From assembly GCF_042682525.1 (NCBI RefSeq), contig NZ_JBHUHP010000004.1:240767-304766 (forward strand): DNA of 64,000 nucleotides, in the 5' to 3' direction. The notes beneath the pieces were generated by a model. That model searched no databases. It was not told the origin of the DNA and saw only the letters and a program-made list of their open reading frames with translations. A program made the position numbers and the translations under genes. Source of the DNA: Blastococcus_B deserti (GTDB lineage Bacteria > Actinomycetota > Actinomycetes > Mycobacteriales > Geodermatophilaceae). Below, one piece after another: positions 1-8,412 of this stretch; position 1 is the stretch's first letter; the number at the start of each line of letters is the position of its first letter.

Positions 1-79
1 GGCGAGGAGCACCGCGCCATGCTCGCAGGGGCGGCCCCGCGGCGGCATTCCCGGACGCCGGCCGCGGCTGCCCTTCCGG

Positions 80-1243
80 CTAGAGCCGGCCGAGGGCCCG
101 GTCGATCGCGGCGCGGAGGTCGTCGATGCCCTCGCCGGTGAGCGCCGAGACGGGAATCGCGGCCGGATAGGCGCTGCGCAGGGCGGCCACCCACTCCGGC
201 GGTGCGACGTCGATCTTGTTGATGGCCAGGAGCTCGGGCTTGTCGCGGGCGCCGATCTCGTAGAGCACCCCGCGCACCGTGGTCACCTGCGCCATGGCGT
301 CGGCAGCGGTCGCGTCGACGACGTGCAGCACCAGGTCGGCGTCCACCACCTCCTCCAGCGTGCTCCGGAAGGCGTCGACGAGCTGGTGCGGCAGGTGCCG
401 GACGAATCCGACCGTGTCGGTCAGGGTGTACTCGCGTCCCCCGGCCGTCCGGGTCCGGCGCACGGTGGGGTCCAGCGTGGCGAACAGGGCGTCCTGGACC
501 AGCACGTCGGCGCCGGTGAGCCGGTTCAGCAGAGCGGACTTCCCGGCGTTGGTGTACCCGGTCAGCGCCACCGAGGGCACCTGGTTGCGCCGGCGGCGGG
601 AGCGGGTCCGCTCCCGGCGCTTGCCGGTCTCCTCGACCTGCCGGCGCAGGACGGTCATCCGGCGGCGCAGGTGCCGGCGTTCGGACTCCAGCCGCTGCTC
701 ACCCGGGCCGCGCACGCCGATGCCGGCGCCTCCGGCCGTCCGGCCGCCGCCCACCCGGGACAGCTCCGTGCCCTGCCCGCGCAGGCGGGGCAGCTGATAG
801 GCCAGCTGAGCCAGCTCCACCTGCGCCTTGCCCTCACTGCTCCGGGCGTGCTGGGCGAAGATGTCGAGGATCAGCGCGGTCCGGTCGACGACGCGGGCGC
901 CGAGCCGGTCCTCCAGGTTCCGCACCTGGCCGGGGGTGAGCTCGCCGTCGGCGATGACCAGTGCGGCCGAACGCTCCTGCACCATCCCGGCGAGCTCGGT
1001 CACCTTGCCCGACCCGAGATAGGTCGCCGGGTCCGGGCGGTCCCGGGTCTGGACCAGCCGGCCGACGACCGCCACCCCGTCGGTCGACGCGAGCCGCTCC
1101 AGCTCGTCGAGCCCCGGCTCGTCCTCCGCGGACCCGAGACCGACCAGGACGGCGCGGGTCGCCTCCTCGTCGGGCAGCGAGCGCCCGTCCCCGTCGTCGC
1201 GCGTGCCGGCACCGCCGGACGGAACCAGCCATGGACCTGGCAT
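80..1243 (-). CDS. hflX: GTPase HflX, ribosome-associated
   Basis: HflX is a GTPase that binds the 50S subunit and splits stalled or heat-damaged ribosomes. Seen here (387 aa): an HflX N-terminal domain (about residues 30-210) with the glycine-rich GGGRTAGGAGIGVRGPGE segment, then a G domain with G1 GYTNAGKS, G3 DTVGF and G4 NKID. A basic coiled linker (RRRMTVLRRQVEETGKRRE) joins them. The ATG start has a GAGGAG Shine-Dalgarno about 7 nt upstream. Length and motif order are normal for the family. A short CCGGCT/AGCCGG inverted repeat covers the stop codon and may help termination. The next gene to the right is divergent, so hflX has its own promoter in the 372-bp gap. Confidence 0.95.
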   Translation of the reverse strand: MPGPWLVPSGGAGTRDDGDGRSLPDEEATRAVLVGLGSAEDEPGLDELERLASTDGVAVVGRLVQTRDRPDPATYLGSGKVTELAGMVQERSAALVIADGELTPGQVRNLEDRLGARVVDRTALILDIFAQHARSSEGKAQVELAQLAYQLPRLRGQGTELSRVGGGRTAGGAGIGVRGPGEQRLESERRHLRRRMTVLRRQVEETGKRRERTRSRRRRNQVPSVALTGYTNAGKSALLNRLTGADVLVQDALFATLDPTVRRTRTAGGREYTLTDTVGFVRHLPHQLVDAFRSTLEEVVDADLVLHVVDATAADAMAQVTTVRGVLYEIGARDKPELLAINKIDVAPPEWVAALRSAYPAAIPVSALTGEGIDDLRAAIDRALGRL

Positions 1244-1615
1244 CGGTCACTCCTCGTGGAGTGGGGCGGGCACTTCCGGCCGGCTCTGCTCGCCGGTGTC
1301 CCGCGCCGCGCCCGTCCCGGCAGGGAGGGCCCTCCGCAGTCAGGCTCGCCGCACCGGTCCCGGTCCGCCACCGGAGCGGTCCACCGGCGCTCGCCGGTTT
1401 CGAGCCGGAGCCGGGGGGCATCACTGCGGAACGCCACCGGGTGGAACAGACCGCCCCTGGATCGACGCGCTCGACGGATCGATGTCGACGCCGGTGCAGC
1501 CGCACGCGGTGGGGACCGGAGTCCGTGCTCGTCGGGTGCACGACCGAGGATCGACCATGGGTGACGGCAGGAACGGCCTCGACGGCGCGAACCGGGAGAA
1601 CCGCGGGGGCGCGTC
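1244..1615. other. divergent intergenic region, no gene seen
   Basis: This 372-bp gap separates the leftward hflX from the rightward NAGGN synthetase. It must hold both promoters. Open frames across it have no ribosome-binding site and no recognisable protein pattern. I could not pick out a convincing -35/-10 pair or operator. Confidence 0.5.
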
Positions 1616-1642
1616 GTGGTGATGAGGCCCGAGGTGCGTCGC

Positions 1643-3370
1643 ATGACGTCCTCTCTCGCACGGATACCGATGACCGGCGCCAGCTGGCCGGTGCCCTCGG
1701 AGCACCAGCTGCGCGGGATGCAGCACGAGGCCGTGCTCGATCTGGGGTGGGGCCGCCTGCTCTTCGGGCAGACGTTCGCCTCCCCGAGGCGGCTGGTGGA
1801 GGAGCTGCGCGGGGAGCAGCCCGGACGCCGGGACATCTGCATGTACCCGCGGGACCCGCAGGTGCTGGTCGGGCTGGCTCCTGACGAGCTGTTCGTCGAC
1901 CCCTCGTACACCTTCCGTCTCGACCTGCACCGGTACCGCCCCCGCCGGGAGCTGATCGAGGACGTGTTCGTCCGCACGGTCACCTGCCCGGCCGACGTCG
2001 CCGAGATGAGCCGCATCCACGCGGCCAACGGCATGCTCCGGGCCGAGGCCGCCACGACGTGGGCCAACCACCACACGCGCACCGTCACCTACCTCGTCGC
2101 AGAGGACCGTCGCACGGGGCAGATCGTCGGAACGGTCACCGGCGTCGACCACGTCGCCGCCTTCGGGGATCCGGAGGGCGGGAGCAGCCTGTGGTGCCTG
2201 GCGATCGACCGCAGCCGCGCCCCCGCGGGAACCGGCGAGGCGCTGGTCCGGGTGCTGGTCGAGCGCTACGGCGCCCGCGGCCGCGCCTACCTCGACCTGT
2301 CGGTCCTGCACGACAACGACGCCGCCATCCGGCTGTACCGGAGGCTCGGTTTCCGGCCGACCTCCGCCGTCTGCGTCAAGCGCAAGAACGCGGTCAACGC
2401 GCCCTTGTTCGTCGGGGAGCCGCCCGGCCTGGAGGAGCTGAATCCCTACGCGCGGATCCTGGCCGACGAGGCGCTGCGCCGCGGGATCCGCGTGGAGGTG
2501 ACCGATGCCCCCTCCGGCGAGCTGCGGCTCACCTGCGGCGTGCGCAGCGTGTACACCCGTGAGTCCCTCTCGGAGCTCACCACGGCCGTGGCGATGAGCC
2601 GCTGCGACGACAAGCGGGTCACCCGCCGCATCGTCGAGCGGGCGGGCGTCCGGGTCGCCGCCGCTGCCGAGGCGAGGGACGGCGACCTCGCCGCCGCGCT
2701 GGGCCTGCTGGCCAGCTGCGGGCAGGTCGTGGTCAAGCCGGCCCGGGGGGAGCAGGGGAAGGGCATCACCGTCGGGATCCGGGAGGCCGCCGAGCTCGAG
2801 CGGGCGGTGGCCCTGGCGCTCCGGCACTGCCCGGACGTGCTCGTCGAGGAACTGGTGTCCGGCCACGACCTGCGCGTCGTCGTCATCGACCACGAGGTCG
2901 TCGCCGCCGCCGTCCGCCGGCCGGCCGAGGTGGTCGGCGACGGCCAGCGGGACGTCACGGCCCTGATCCGGGAGACCAGCCGCCGTCGCGAGCGCGCGAC
3001 CGCCGGGGAGTCGCGCATCCCGCTCGACGACACGACCCGCGGTGACGTGCGGGCGGCCGGCTGGGCCATGGACGACGTGCCGCCGGCGGGTGTCCGGATC
3101 CGCGTGCGCCGGACCGCCAACCTGCACACCGGCGGCACGATCGAGGCCGTGACGGACCGGCTGCACCCCGACGTCGCCGCCGCGGCCGTGCGCGCGAGCC
3201 GGGCCATCGGCATCCCTGTGACGGGTCTGGACTTCCTGGTGCCCGACGTCGAGGGCCCCGACCACGTCTTCATCGAGGCCAACGAGCGCCCGGGGCTGGC
3301 CAACCACGAGCCGCAGCCCACCGCGGCGCGGTTCGTGGATCTGCTGTTCCCGGAGACGCGCCGGCGATGA
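1643..3370 (+). CDS. ngg: N-acetylglutaminylglutamine synthetase (GNAT + ATP-grasp)
   Basis: In characterised bacteria this enzyme makes N-acetylglutaminylglutamine, the precursor of the osmolyte NAGGN; a separate amidotransferase (AsnO-type) then amidates it. The protein reads as a GNAT acetyltransferase (about residues 90-260, ending in AIRLYRRLGFRPT) followed by a cyanophycin-synthetase-like ATP-grasp domain (about 290-570) with VVVKPARGEQGKG and FIEANERPGL. The ATG at 1643 follows GAGG by 8 nt; in-frame starts at 1616 (GTG) and 1622 (ATG) would add 9 or 7 residues. The usual amidotransferase partner is not adjacent or anywhere in the window, which is unusual. The identification rests on the unusual two-domain fusion and is fairly firm. 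Whether NAGGN itself is the product cannot be told from this locus. Confidence 0.85.
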   Translation: MTSSLARIPMTGASWPVPSEHQLRGMQHEAVLDLGWGRLLFGQTFASPRRLVEELRGEQPGRRDICMYPRDPQVLVGLAPDELFVDPSYTFRLDLHRYRPRRELIEDVFVRTVTCPADVAEMSRIHAANGMLRAEAATTWANHHTRTVTYLVAEDRRTGQIVGTVTGVDHVAAFGDPEGGSSLWCLAIDRSRAPAGTGEALVRVLVERYGARGRAYLDLSVLHDNDAAIRLYRRLGFRPTSAVCVKRKNAVNAPLFVGEPPGLEELNPYARILADEALRRGIRVEVTDAPSGELRLTCGVRSVYTRESLSELTTAVAMSRCDDKRVTRRIVERAGVRVAAAAEARDGDLAAALGLLASCGQVVVKPARGEQGKGITVGIREAAELERAVALALRHCPDVLVEELVSGHDLRVVVIDHEVVAAAVRRPAEVVGDGQRDVTALIRETSRRRERATAGESRIPLDDTTRGDVRAAGWAMDDVPPAGVRIRVRRTANLHTGGTIEAVTDRLHPDVAAAAVRASRAIGIPVTGLDFLVPDVEGPDHVFIEANERPGLANHEPQPTAARFVDLLFPETRRR

Positions 3371-3404
3371 CGGCGGCGCGCGGGCAGGAGGGGAGGACAC
3401 GCTG

Positions 3405-3902
3405 ATGGGAAGCGACGGACGTCCGAGGGTGCTCGGCCGGGCGGCCGCGCGGGGCGCGGCTGCCGGCCTCCTGGGTGTGGCCGTGATGACGGCGGCGGAG
3501 AAGCTGGAGCAGTCGGTGACCCACCGGCCGAACTCCTACGTCCCGGGGCGGACTCTGATGACCCTCTTGGGACGCCACCCTTCCGACAGCGACCGCCCGC
3601 TCGTCTGGAACCACGCCATGCACTGGGGCACGGGCGCCGTGCTGGGGGCCCTGCGCGGCGTCTGGGCCGCGGTCGGGCTGCGCGGCCCGCGGGCGCACCT
3701 GGCGCACACGGCCGTCCGCCTGTCCTTCGACCAGACCCTGGAGAACGCCTCGGGCTGCGGCGCTCCGCCCCGGACATGGCCGCTCCCGGAGCAGGCATGG
3801 GACACCGCCCACAAGGCCGTCTACTCGCTGACGACGGGGTTGCTGGCGGAGCGGTTCGTGCCGCCGTCGCTGGAGTCGCGCCGCGGCACGCTCAGCCACT
3901 GA
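3405..3902 (+). CDS. hypothetical small membrane protein
   Basis: I do not recognise this 165-aa protein. It has a basic N-terminus and then an alanine/glycine-rich hydrophobic stretch (about residues 9-30). Weaker hydrophobic stretches follow around 70-90 (MHWGTGAVLGALRGVWAAVGL) and 135-150, and the C-terminus is polar. A very strong Shine-Dalgarno (AGGAGGGGAGG) sits about 7 nt before the ATG, so the start is secure. It begins 34 bp after the NAGGN synthetase and is probably co-transcribed. A membrane location is likely; function unknown. Confidence 0.7.
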   Translation: MGSDGRPRVLGRAAARGAAAGLLGVAVMTAAEKLEQSVTHRPNSYVPGRTLMTLLGRHPSDSDRPLVWNHAMHWGTGAVLGALRGVWAAVGLRGPRAHLAHTAVRLSFDQTLENASGCGAPPRTWPLPEQAWDTAHKAVYSLTTGLLAERFVPPSLESRRGTLSH

Positions 3903-3990
3903 GGAGTGGCCGGACCGGTCCGGTCCGGTGGGTGTGAGGCGGCGGCGCCATGGGGAACCACCAGCACACGCCCACGAGAAGGAGGACGCG

Positions 3991-4149
3991 ATGACCGAGC
4001 AGTCGGGCACCCCGGTGCCGGCAGGGGACGCGGAGGACGGCTCGCACGCCAGTGTCGGCAAGGACGTCGAACGGCCCGGCGGCGGCCGCACGGAGGGCGA
4101 GACCACCGTCGACGACGCGATGGGGCAGGGGCCGGCGCCGGGGGAGTGA
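3991..4149 (+). CDS. hypothetical 52-aa acidic protein
   Basis: This is a very small, hydrophilic, acidic and glycine-rich protein (MTEQSGTPVPAG...) with no cysteines and no hydrophobic segment. The ATG is preceded by AAGGAGGA at 5-6 nt spacing, one of the best ribosome sites in the window, which is the main reason to call it. It probably belongs to the transcription unit of the membrane protein before it and the CPBP protease after it. It is likely intrinsically disordered; function unknown. Confidence 0.6.
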   Translation: MTEQSGTPVPAGDAEDGSHASVGKDVERPGGGRTEGETTVDDAMGQGPAPGE

Positions 4150-4182
4150 GCTGCGCCGCACCCCGCGCCCCGGCCGAAAGCG

Positions 4183-4959
4183 GTGCGGCGCACGCGCGAC
4201 CCCGCCGGTGACGTGGCCCTGCCACCGCTGGGACGTCCCCGCGGAACCGCTCGTCCCGCGGGGAGGGGACGGGCTCTGGCGTTCGCGGCGCCGGTCGTGC
4301 TGGTCCTCTCGGCCTGGAACAACGTGGTGGTCACCCGGCTCCCCGGACACCCCGGCTCCTACGTCGTCGTCAACGTGGCGGCCACCGGATCGTTCGTCGC
4401 GGCGGCGCGGGTCAGCGGCCTGACCTGGGGGGACATCGGCCTCGGCCGACCCCGTCTCCCCGACGGGCTGCGGTGGGGTGCGGCCGCCTCCGCCGCGGTC
4501 GCGTGCGGCTACGGCGTCGCCCTCGCCGTCCCCGGTCTCCGCCCCCTGCTCGACGACGCCCGGACGGCCGACCTCGACGGCCGTCAGCTCGTCCACCAGG
4601 CCCTCGTCCGCATCCCGTTGGGCACGGTCCTGTGGGAGGAGGTGGCGTTCCGCGGGGTGCTCCTGGCCGCGCTGGCCCGGCTGTCGTCCGTGCGCGCCGC
4701 GACGGTCGCCTCCTCGACGGTCTTCGGGATCTGGCACGTCCGTCCCACGGCCGAGGCACTGTCGGCGAACGGCCTGGCGGACGGCCCGGTCGTCCGGGCC
4801 GGTGCGGTGGTGGCGGCCGGTGTGGCCACCGGGGCCGCCGGCCTGGCGTTCGGGTGGCTGCGGCTGCGCAGCGGAAGCCTCCTCGCGCCGGTGCTGGTCC
4901 ACGTCGCCACCAACAGCCTCGGCATCCTCGCCGGCGCGGTGGCACGCCGCCGGAGCTGA
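4183..4959 (+). CDS. CPBP family intramembrane metalloprotease
   Basis: This is a multi-pass membrane protein (258 aa) of the CAAX protease/bacteriocin-processing (CPBP, Abi) family. The diagnostic motif EEVAFRG (E152, E153, R157) is followed by a second motif FGIWH (H185) and a third, HVATN, near residue 243; together these form the glutamate/histidine metal site. Hydrophobic helices lie around residues 32-52, 60-76, 96-116, 160-185, 198-220 and 228-252. The GTG start has only a weak GAAAG upstream. A 6-bp stem hairpin follows the stop at 4964-4981. Substrate unknown; bacterial members process peptides or signal proteins in the membrane. Confidence 0.85.
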   Translation: MRRTRDPAGDVALPPLGRPRGTARPAGRGRALAFAAPVVLVLSAWNNVVVTRLPGHPGSYVVVNVAATGSFVAAARVSGLTWGDIGLGRPRLPDGLRWGAAASAAVACGYGVALAVPGLRPLLDDARTADLDGRQLVHQALVRIPLGTVLWEEVAFRGVLLAALARLSSVRAATVASSTVFGIWHVRPTAEALSANGLADGPVVRAGAVVAAGVATGAAGLAFGWLRLRSGSLLAPVLVHVATNSLGILAGAVARRRS

Positions 4960-4963
4960 CGGA

Positions 4964-4981
4964 CCCCGGCCGGCTCCGGGG
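4964..4981 (+). terminator. hairpin after CPBP protease gene
   Basis: CCCCGG and CCGGGG flank a 6-nt spacer 4 bp after the CPBP stop codon. There is no T run, as is usual in this high-GC genome. It is a plausible but modest intrinsic terminator. Confidence 0.45.
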
Positions 4982-5217
4982 GCTGCCCACGGTCCGGATG
5001 CAGCGCGGGCCGCGGTCCGCCGTCGCTGCCACCTGGCCGACGACTCCCGGGCACCGGGTTCCCCGGTGTCGCGCGGGTCCGGGGTCGGGACATCGAGCCG
5101 CAGGTCCGGGCGGACTTTCCGCTGATCGGGCGACTGTGCCCTTGCTGCGCGGGCGTGGACAATGAGTCGCCTCGGACGAGGCGCGTCCTCGACGCCGCGT
5201 GACTGCCCGGACGGACG

Positions 5218-5436
5218 GTGACCTTGAAGAGTGACCGAAGCGCGACGCTCGTGCTCCGGGTGTGGCTGGAGTCCGGCTCCGACGACTTCCGTGGTCGCCT
5301 GACGGCCGTGGACACCACCGTCGGGCACGAGGGGGGCGAGGTCACCCTCGGCGTGGTGTCCTCCGCCAGCGACGCGGTGGAGGCGGTCCGAGCGTGGTTG
5401 GACGACTTCGTGGGAGGACGCGCGCCGTCGCAATGA
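5218..5436 (+). CDS. hypothetical 72-aa protein
   Basis: This small protein has a beta-rich look: TLVLRVWLES, then FRGRLTAVDT, then EVTLGVVSS, then a C-terminal helix AVEAVRAWLDDFV. That is a compact alpha/beta pattern of the kind seen in small sensor or partner domains. It has a GTG start with only a poor GGAC-type ribosome site. It lies 181 bp before the first SARP-like regulator in the same orientation. I do not recognise a family. Confidence 0.5.
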   Translation: MTLKSDRSATLVLRVWLESGSDDFRGRLTAVDTTVGHEGGEVTLGVVSSASDAVEAVRAWLDDFVGGRAPSQ

Positions 5437-5617
5437 CGGTGCTGCATGCACGCGGTCAAGGCGCACGCACCTACCGTCACCCGCGGATCGGGCAAGGCCG
5501 CGTGGCACCTCACGTGATTGACACCTCCGAGCAGGCCTGGTGAGGATCGCTGGTCGGCGACATGCCCCTGCCGATCCGTCCGGCCATCCAGCAGGACGTC
5601 ACGAGAGGGGACACCTC

Positions 5618-6448
5618 GTGGACGTTTCCCCCCACCTGCGGGTCGGTCTGCTGGACGGCTTCGTGCTCCACCGCGGCGTCGACGGCCGGGAGACGGTCGT
5701 CGACGGACTTCCCCGGTGCGCACAGCGACTGATCGCGTACCTGAGCCTGTGCGGGCGGCCCGCGCGAGCAGCCGTGGCCGGGCAACTCTGGCCCGACGTT
5801 CCCGAGAGCCACGCGCACGGCAGTCTGCGGTCGGCGTTGTGGCGGGTCCAGAAGGTTGCTCCCGGACTGGTGGACTCCTCCGGGGGCGCCCTGGGACTGG
5901 CCGGGGGCGTGCGCGTCGACGCCCGTGAGTTCAAGGACTGGGCGCAGGGGGTGCTGGACCCGACCGCCGCCGTGGACGGCTCCTCGTGGCCGCACCCGGG
6001 CCTCGACGGCGAGCTGCTCCCCGGGTGGTACGACGACTGGGTGCTGCTGGAACGGGAGCGACTGCGCCAATTGCGGCTGCACGTCCTCGAGGCGCTCTCG
6101 GCCAGGCTGTTGTCCGCCGGACGCTACGGCGAGGCGGTGCAGGCGGCGTACGCGGCGGTACGTGCCGAGCCGCTACGGGAGAGTGCGCACCGCGCGGTCG
6201 TGGGGGCCCACCTGACCGAGGGCAACGTGGTCGAGGCGGTGCGGGCCTATCGCACCTTCCGTGAGCTGCTGGCACGCGAGCTCAGCGTGACGCCGTCGAA
6301 GCAGATGGAGCAGCTGATCGCGCGTGCGCAACCCGTTCGCGCCGAGCACACGACCGGCGTCCCGACCCAGCGGCTGCCCCACGACCTGGCCGGGCCCGAG
6401 CTCCGCAGCGAGGTGACCGCGCACTTCACGCACCGTGGTCGGCGCTGA
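5618..6448 (+). CDS. SARP/BTAD-family transcriptional regulator 1
   Basis: AfsR/SARP regulators activate operons by binding direct repeats next to the -10 box. This 276-aa protein has an N-terminal OmpR-like winged-helix region (about residues 8-95, including AVAGQLWPDVPESHAHGSLR) and a bacterial transcriptional-activation domain of TPR-like helices (about 115-250, including LLPGWYDDWVLLERERLRQL). The GTG start is preceded by GAGAGGGG at 7-8 nt; an upstream in-frame ATG at 5540 lacks a ribosome site. It closely resembles the regulator at 8413-9174, so the two are paralogues. It lacks the NB-ARC and TPR extension of full AfsR. A hairpin at 6459-6491 follows. Ligand and targets unknown. Confidence 0.85.
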   Translation: MDVSPHLRVGLLDGFVLHRGVDGRETVVDGLPRCAQRLIAYLSLCGRPARAAVAGQLWPDVPESHAHGSLRSALWRVQKVAPGLVDSSGGALGLAGGVRVDAREFKDWAQGVLDPTAAVDGSSWPHPGLDGELLPGWYDDWVLLERERLRQLRLHVLEALSARLLSAGRYGEAVQAAYAAVRAEPLRESAHRAVVGAHLTEGNVVEAVRAYRTFRELLARELSVTPSKQMEQLIARAQPVRAEHTTGVPTQRLPHDLAGPELRSEVTAHFTHRGRR

Positions 6449-6458
6449 CGCCAGGAAC

Positions 6459-6491
6459 CCGGCCGGGCGGCACGTGGCCGACCCCGGCCGG
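6459..6491 (+). terminator. hairpin after SARP-like gene 1
   Basis: CCGGCCGGG (6459-6467) pairs with CCCGGCCGG (6483-6491), giving a 9-bp perfect stem that starts 10 bp after the stop codon. The 15-nt loop is long, so confidence is moderate. Confidence 0.45.
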
Positions 6492-6654
6492 ACCGGCTTG
6501 GAGGACGGCCGACCCCCCTCGCTGGATCGAGCCGGTGCTGCTGGGCAGGAACGCCGTGGTGGTCCACCCGACGCTCTGGGCGAGGAGCAGGTGGGGCCCC
6601 GGGTCGTGGAGGTGCTCCGCCTGCGCCGGCCCCCTGGCGCCCTACGCTCGGCCC

Positions 6655-7155
6655 GTGGGTGCGAAACGGACCGGTCTCCCGGGGCAGGACCTGCTGGTCC
6701 ATCTGCGCCGGGCACGGGACCACATCGACCGGCACTACGCCGGCCCCCTCGACCTGGCCGGCCTCGCGTCGGTCGCCGGCATCTCGAAGTACCACTTCGC
6801 CCGCTGCTTCGAGGCCGCCTACGGCGAGACGCCGATCCGCTACCTCACCCGCCGCCGCATCGAACGGGCGCAGGACCTGCTGCGCTCGGCCAACCTCACG
6901 GTGACCGAGGTGTGCACGGCGGTGGGCTTCGCCAGCCTGGGCTCGTTCTCGTCGCGGTTCCGCGAGCTGGTGGGGGAGAGCCCGACCGGGTACCGCGCAC
7001 GCTGGGCGGCGAGGGGCGGTGCGCACGTCCCCGGCTGCTGGCTCTTCATGCGGGGCGTGCTCGACCCGGGCGGTACGACCGGAGCGCGCCCGGCCGCGAT
7101 CGCGCAATCTGGGAGAAGCCTTCCGACCGGCCGTCCCTCTACGGTCGACGCATGA
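6655..7155 (+). CDS. AraC-family transcriptional regulator
   Basis: This short AraC-type activator (166 aa) consists of little more than the two helix-turn-helix DNA-binding motifs: DLAGLASVAGISKYHFARCF, then VTEVCTAVGFASLGSFSSRF (about residues 27-115). A basic C-terminal tail follows. No ligand-binding cupin domain is present. The GTG start at 6655 has no Shine-Dalgarno, but TACGCT sits 6 nt upstream, which fits a leaderless transcript; a longer start at 6535 is possible. Its stop overlaps the ATG of the VOC gene (ATGA at 7152), so the pair is translationally coupled and it probably controls that gene. Confidence 0.85.
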   Translation: MGAKRTGLPGQDLLVHLRRARDHIDRHYAGPLDLAGLASVAGISKYHFARCFEAAYGETPIRYLTRRRIERAQDLLRSANLTVTEVCTAVGFASLGSFSSRFRELVGESPTGYRARWAARGGAHVPGCWLFMRGVLDPGGTTGARPAAIAQSGRSLPTGRPSTVDA

Positions 7156-7580
7156 TCACGAACATCTCCCTGATCACCATCCACTGCCTCGACCAGGATC
7201 AGGCGAAGAACTTCTACGTCGACGTCCTGGGGTTCGAACCGCGTACCGACATCACGATGGGGGAGGGCTTCCGCTGGGTGACCGTCGGCCACCCGAGCCA
7301 GCCCGAGCTCGAGATCACCCTGATGACCCCCGGCCCGCCGTTGGACGACGAGGCCGCGGCGTTCGTGCGGCGGCAGCTGGAGAAGGGGCAGTCGGGGGGG
7401 CTCGGCCTGCACGTCGACGACTGCCGGAAGACCTTCGAGGAGCTCTCGGCCAAGGGCGTGGAGTTCCTCCAGGAACCGGCCGAGCGGCCCTACGGCGTCG
7501 AGGCCGTCATGCGCGACAACTCCGGCAACTGGCTGGTCCTCGTCGAGCGTCGCGAGTTCAGTCCGGCCGACTTCGCCTGA
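7152..7580 (+). CDS. VOC family protein (glyoxalase/dioxygenase fold)
   Basis: This 142-aa protein has the paired beta-alpha-beta-beta-beta units of the vicinal oxygen chelate superfamily. The first unit starts at SLITIHCLDQDQAKNFYVDVLGF and the second at GGLGLHVDDCRKTFEELSAKGV, ending with RDNSGNWLVLVE. Candidate metal ligands are H11 in the first half and E135-E136 at the end. Members act in aldehyde detoxification, antibiotic resistance or aromatic catabolism; the substrate cannot be read here. Its start overlaps the AraC gene by 4 bp, and a strong hairpin at 7593-7617 ends the unit. Confidence 0.85.
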   Translation: MITNISLITIHCLDQDQAKNFYVDVLGFEPRTDITMGEGFRWVTVGHPSQPELEITLMTPGPPLDDEAAAFVRRQLEKGQSGGLGLHVDDCRKTFEELSAKGVEFLQEPAERPYGVEAVMRDNSGNWLVLVERREFSPADFA

Positions 7581-7592
7581 GCCGGTGGGTTG

Positions 7593-7617
7593 CGCCCGCC
7601 CGGTCCCCGGGCGGGCG
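7593..7617 (+). terminator. strong hairpin after the AraC/VOC operon
   Basis: An 11-bp perfect stem (CGCCCGCCCGG with CCGGGCGGGCG) and a 3-nt loop lie 12 bp after the VOC stop codon. It is one of the clearest intrinsic terminator candidates in the window. Confidence 0.7.
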
Positions 7618-7672
7618 ACGCCGCGCGTGCGGCACCCGCCCGTTCCGGCGTCGCACGGGCAGGATGGCGGGC

Positions 7673-8086
7673 ATGGAGTTCGAGTCCGGCCTCGAACCGG
7701 ACATGCAGCCGAACCTGGACGAGTTCCTGCTCGCCCGCATCGCCGAGGACAAGCGGATCGCCACCGAGGCCGCCCGGGCGAGCGGGCGGGACCGGTGGAC
7801 CGCTGCTGATCTGCCCCTTTCCGGGCCCGCGCACCAGCAGGCCGCCGCGCACGTCACCCGCAACGACCCCGCCCGGATCCTCGCCGAGTGCACCGCCAAG
7901 CGCCGGCTCGTGCTGGCCTGCCGGGAGATCCGGCCGGACCTGACCTTCCTCGGCGCGCGCCCGCCCGGCCTGGCGGACTTCCCGCTCCCGCCCTCGGATC
8001 AGCACCAGCTGGCCGCGGTGGCCCTGGCGCTGCTGGCACTCCCCTACGCCGACCACGCCGAGTACCGGCAGGAATGGCGGCCGTGA
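7673..8086 (+). CDS. DUF6221-like hypothetical protein
   Basis: This 137-aa protein opens with DEFLLARIAEDKRIATEAAR, the acidic N-terminal helix typical of small actinobacterial DUF6221-type proteins, and ends with the pattern ALLALPYADHAEYRQEWRP, also seen in that group. A central segment reads HVTRNDPARILAECTAKRRLV. The ATG at 7673 has AGGA upstream; another ATG lies 9 bp earlier. No catalytic motif is visible. The family assignment is from memory of the pattern; the role is unknown. Confidence 0.7.
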   Translation: MEFESGLEPDMQPNLDEFLLARIAEDKRIATEAARASGRDRWTAADLPLSGPAHQQAAAHVTRNDPARILAECTAKRRLVLACREIRPDLTFLGARPPGLADFPLPPSDQHQLAAVALALLALPYADHAEYRQEWRP

Positions 8087-8412
8087 CACTCATCGCCGTC
8101 GTCCTGTTGGCCACCGCCCTCGACACGACCGTTCGCTGCCGCCACCGACGCGGTCGGGCACATGGCAGGCCGGGGCGGGACCTGCCGGCGCGTCCTCCGT
8201 CGTCCGGCCTCCCGCGCGCCCGGAGTTCCGGCGGTCACCGAGGACGACGAGATCCTCCCGAGCGAGGCCACGCGGGACCGGCTCGACGATTTTCCCGGTC
8301 ACGGGCTGGACCCGATTGACGGCGGGAAGTGGGAGTCCAACCATCGTGACTCGCCGGTGCTCGACATTCCGGCCACCCGGGGCTGCGGCACGCGCTCGAG
8401 GGGGTGCCTCAC
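8087..8412 (+). other. intergenic region before SARP-like gene 2
   Basis: These 326 bp hold no credible gene. The 3' part (after about 8300) is less GC-rich and probably carries the promoter of the second SARP-like regulator. No direct repeats like those at 9501-9528 are visible here. Confidence 0.4.
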
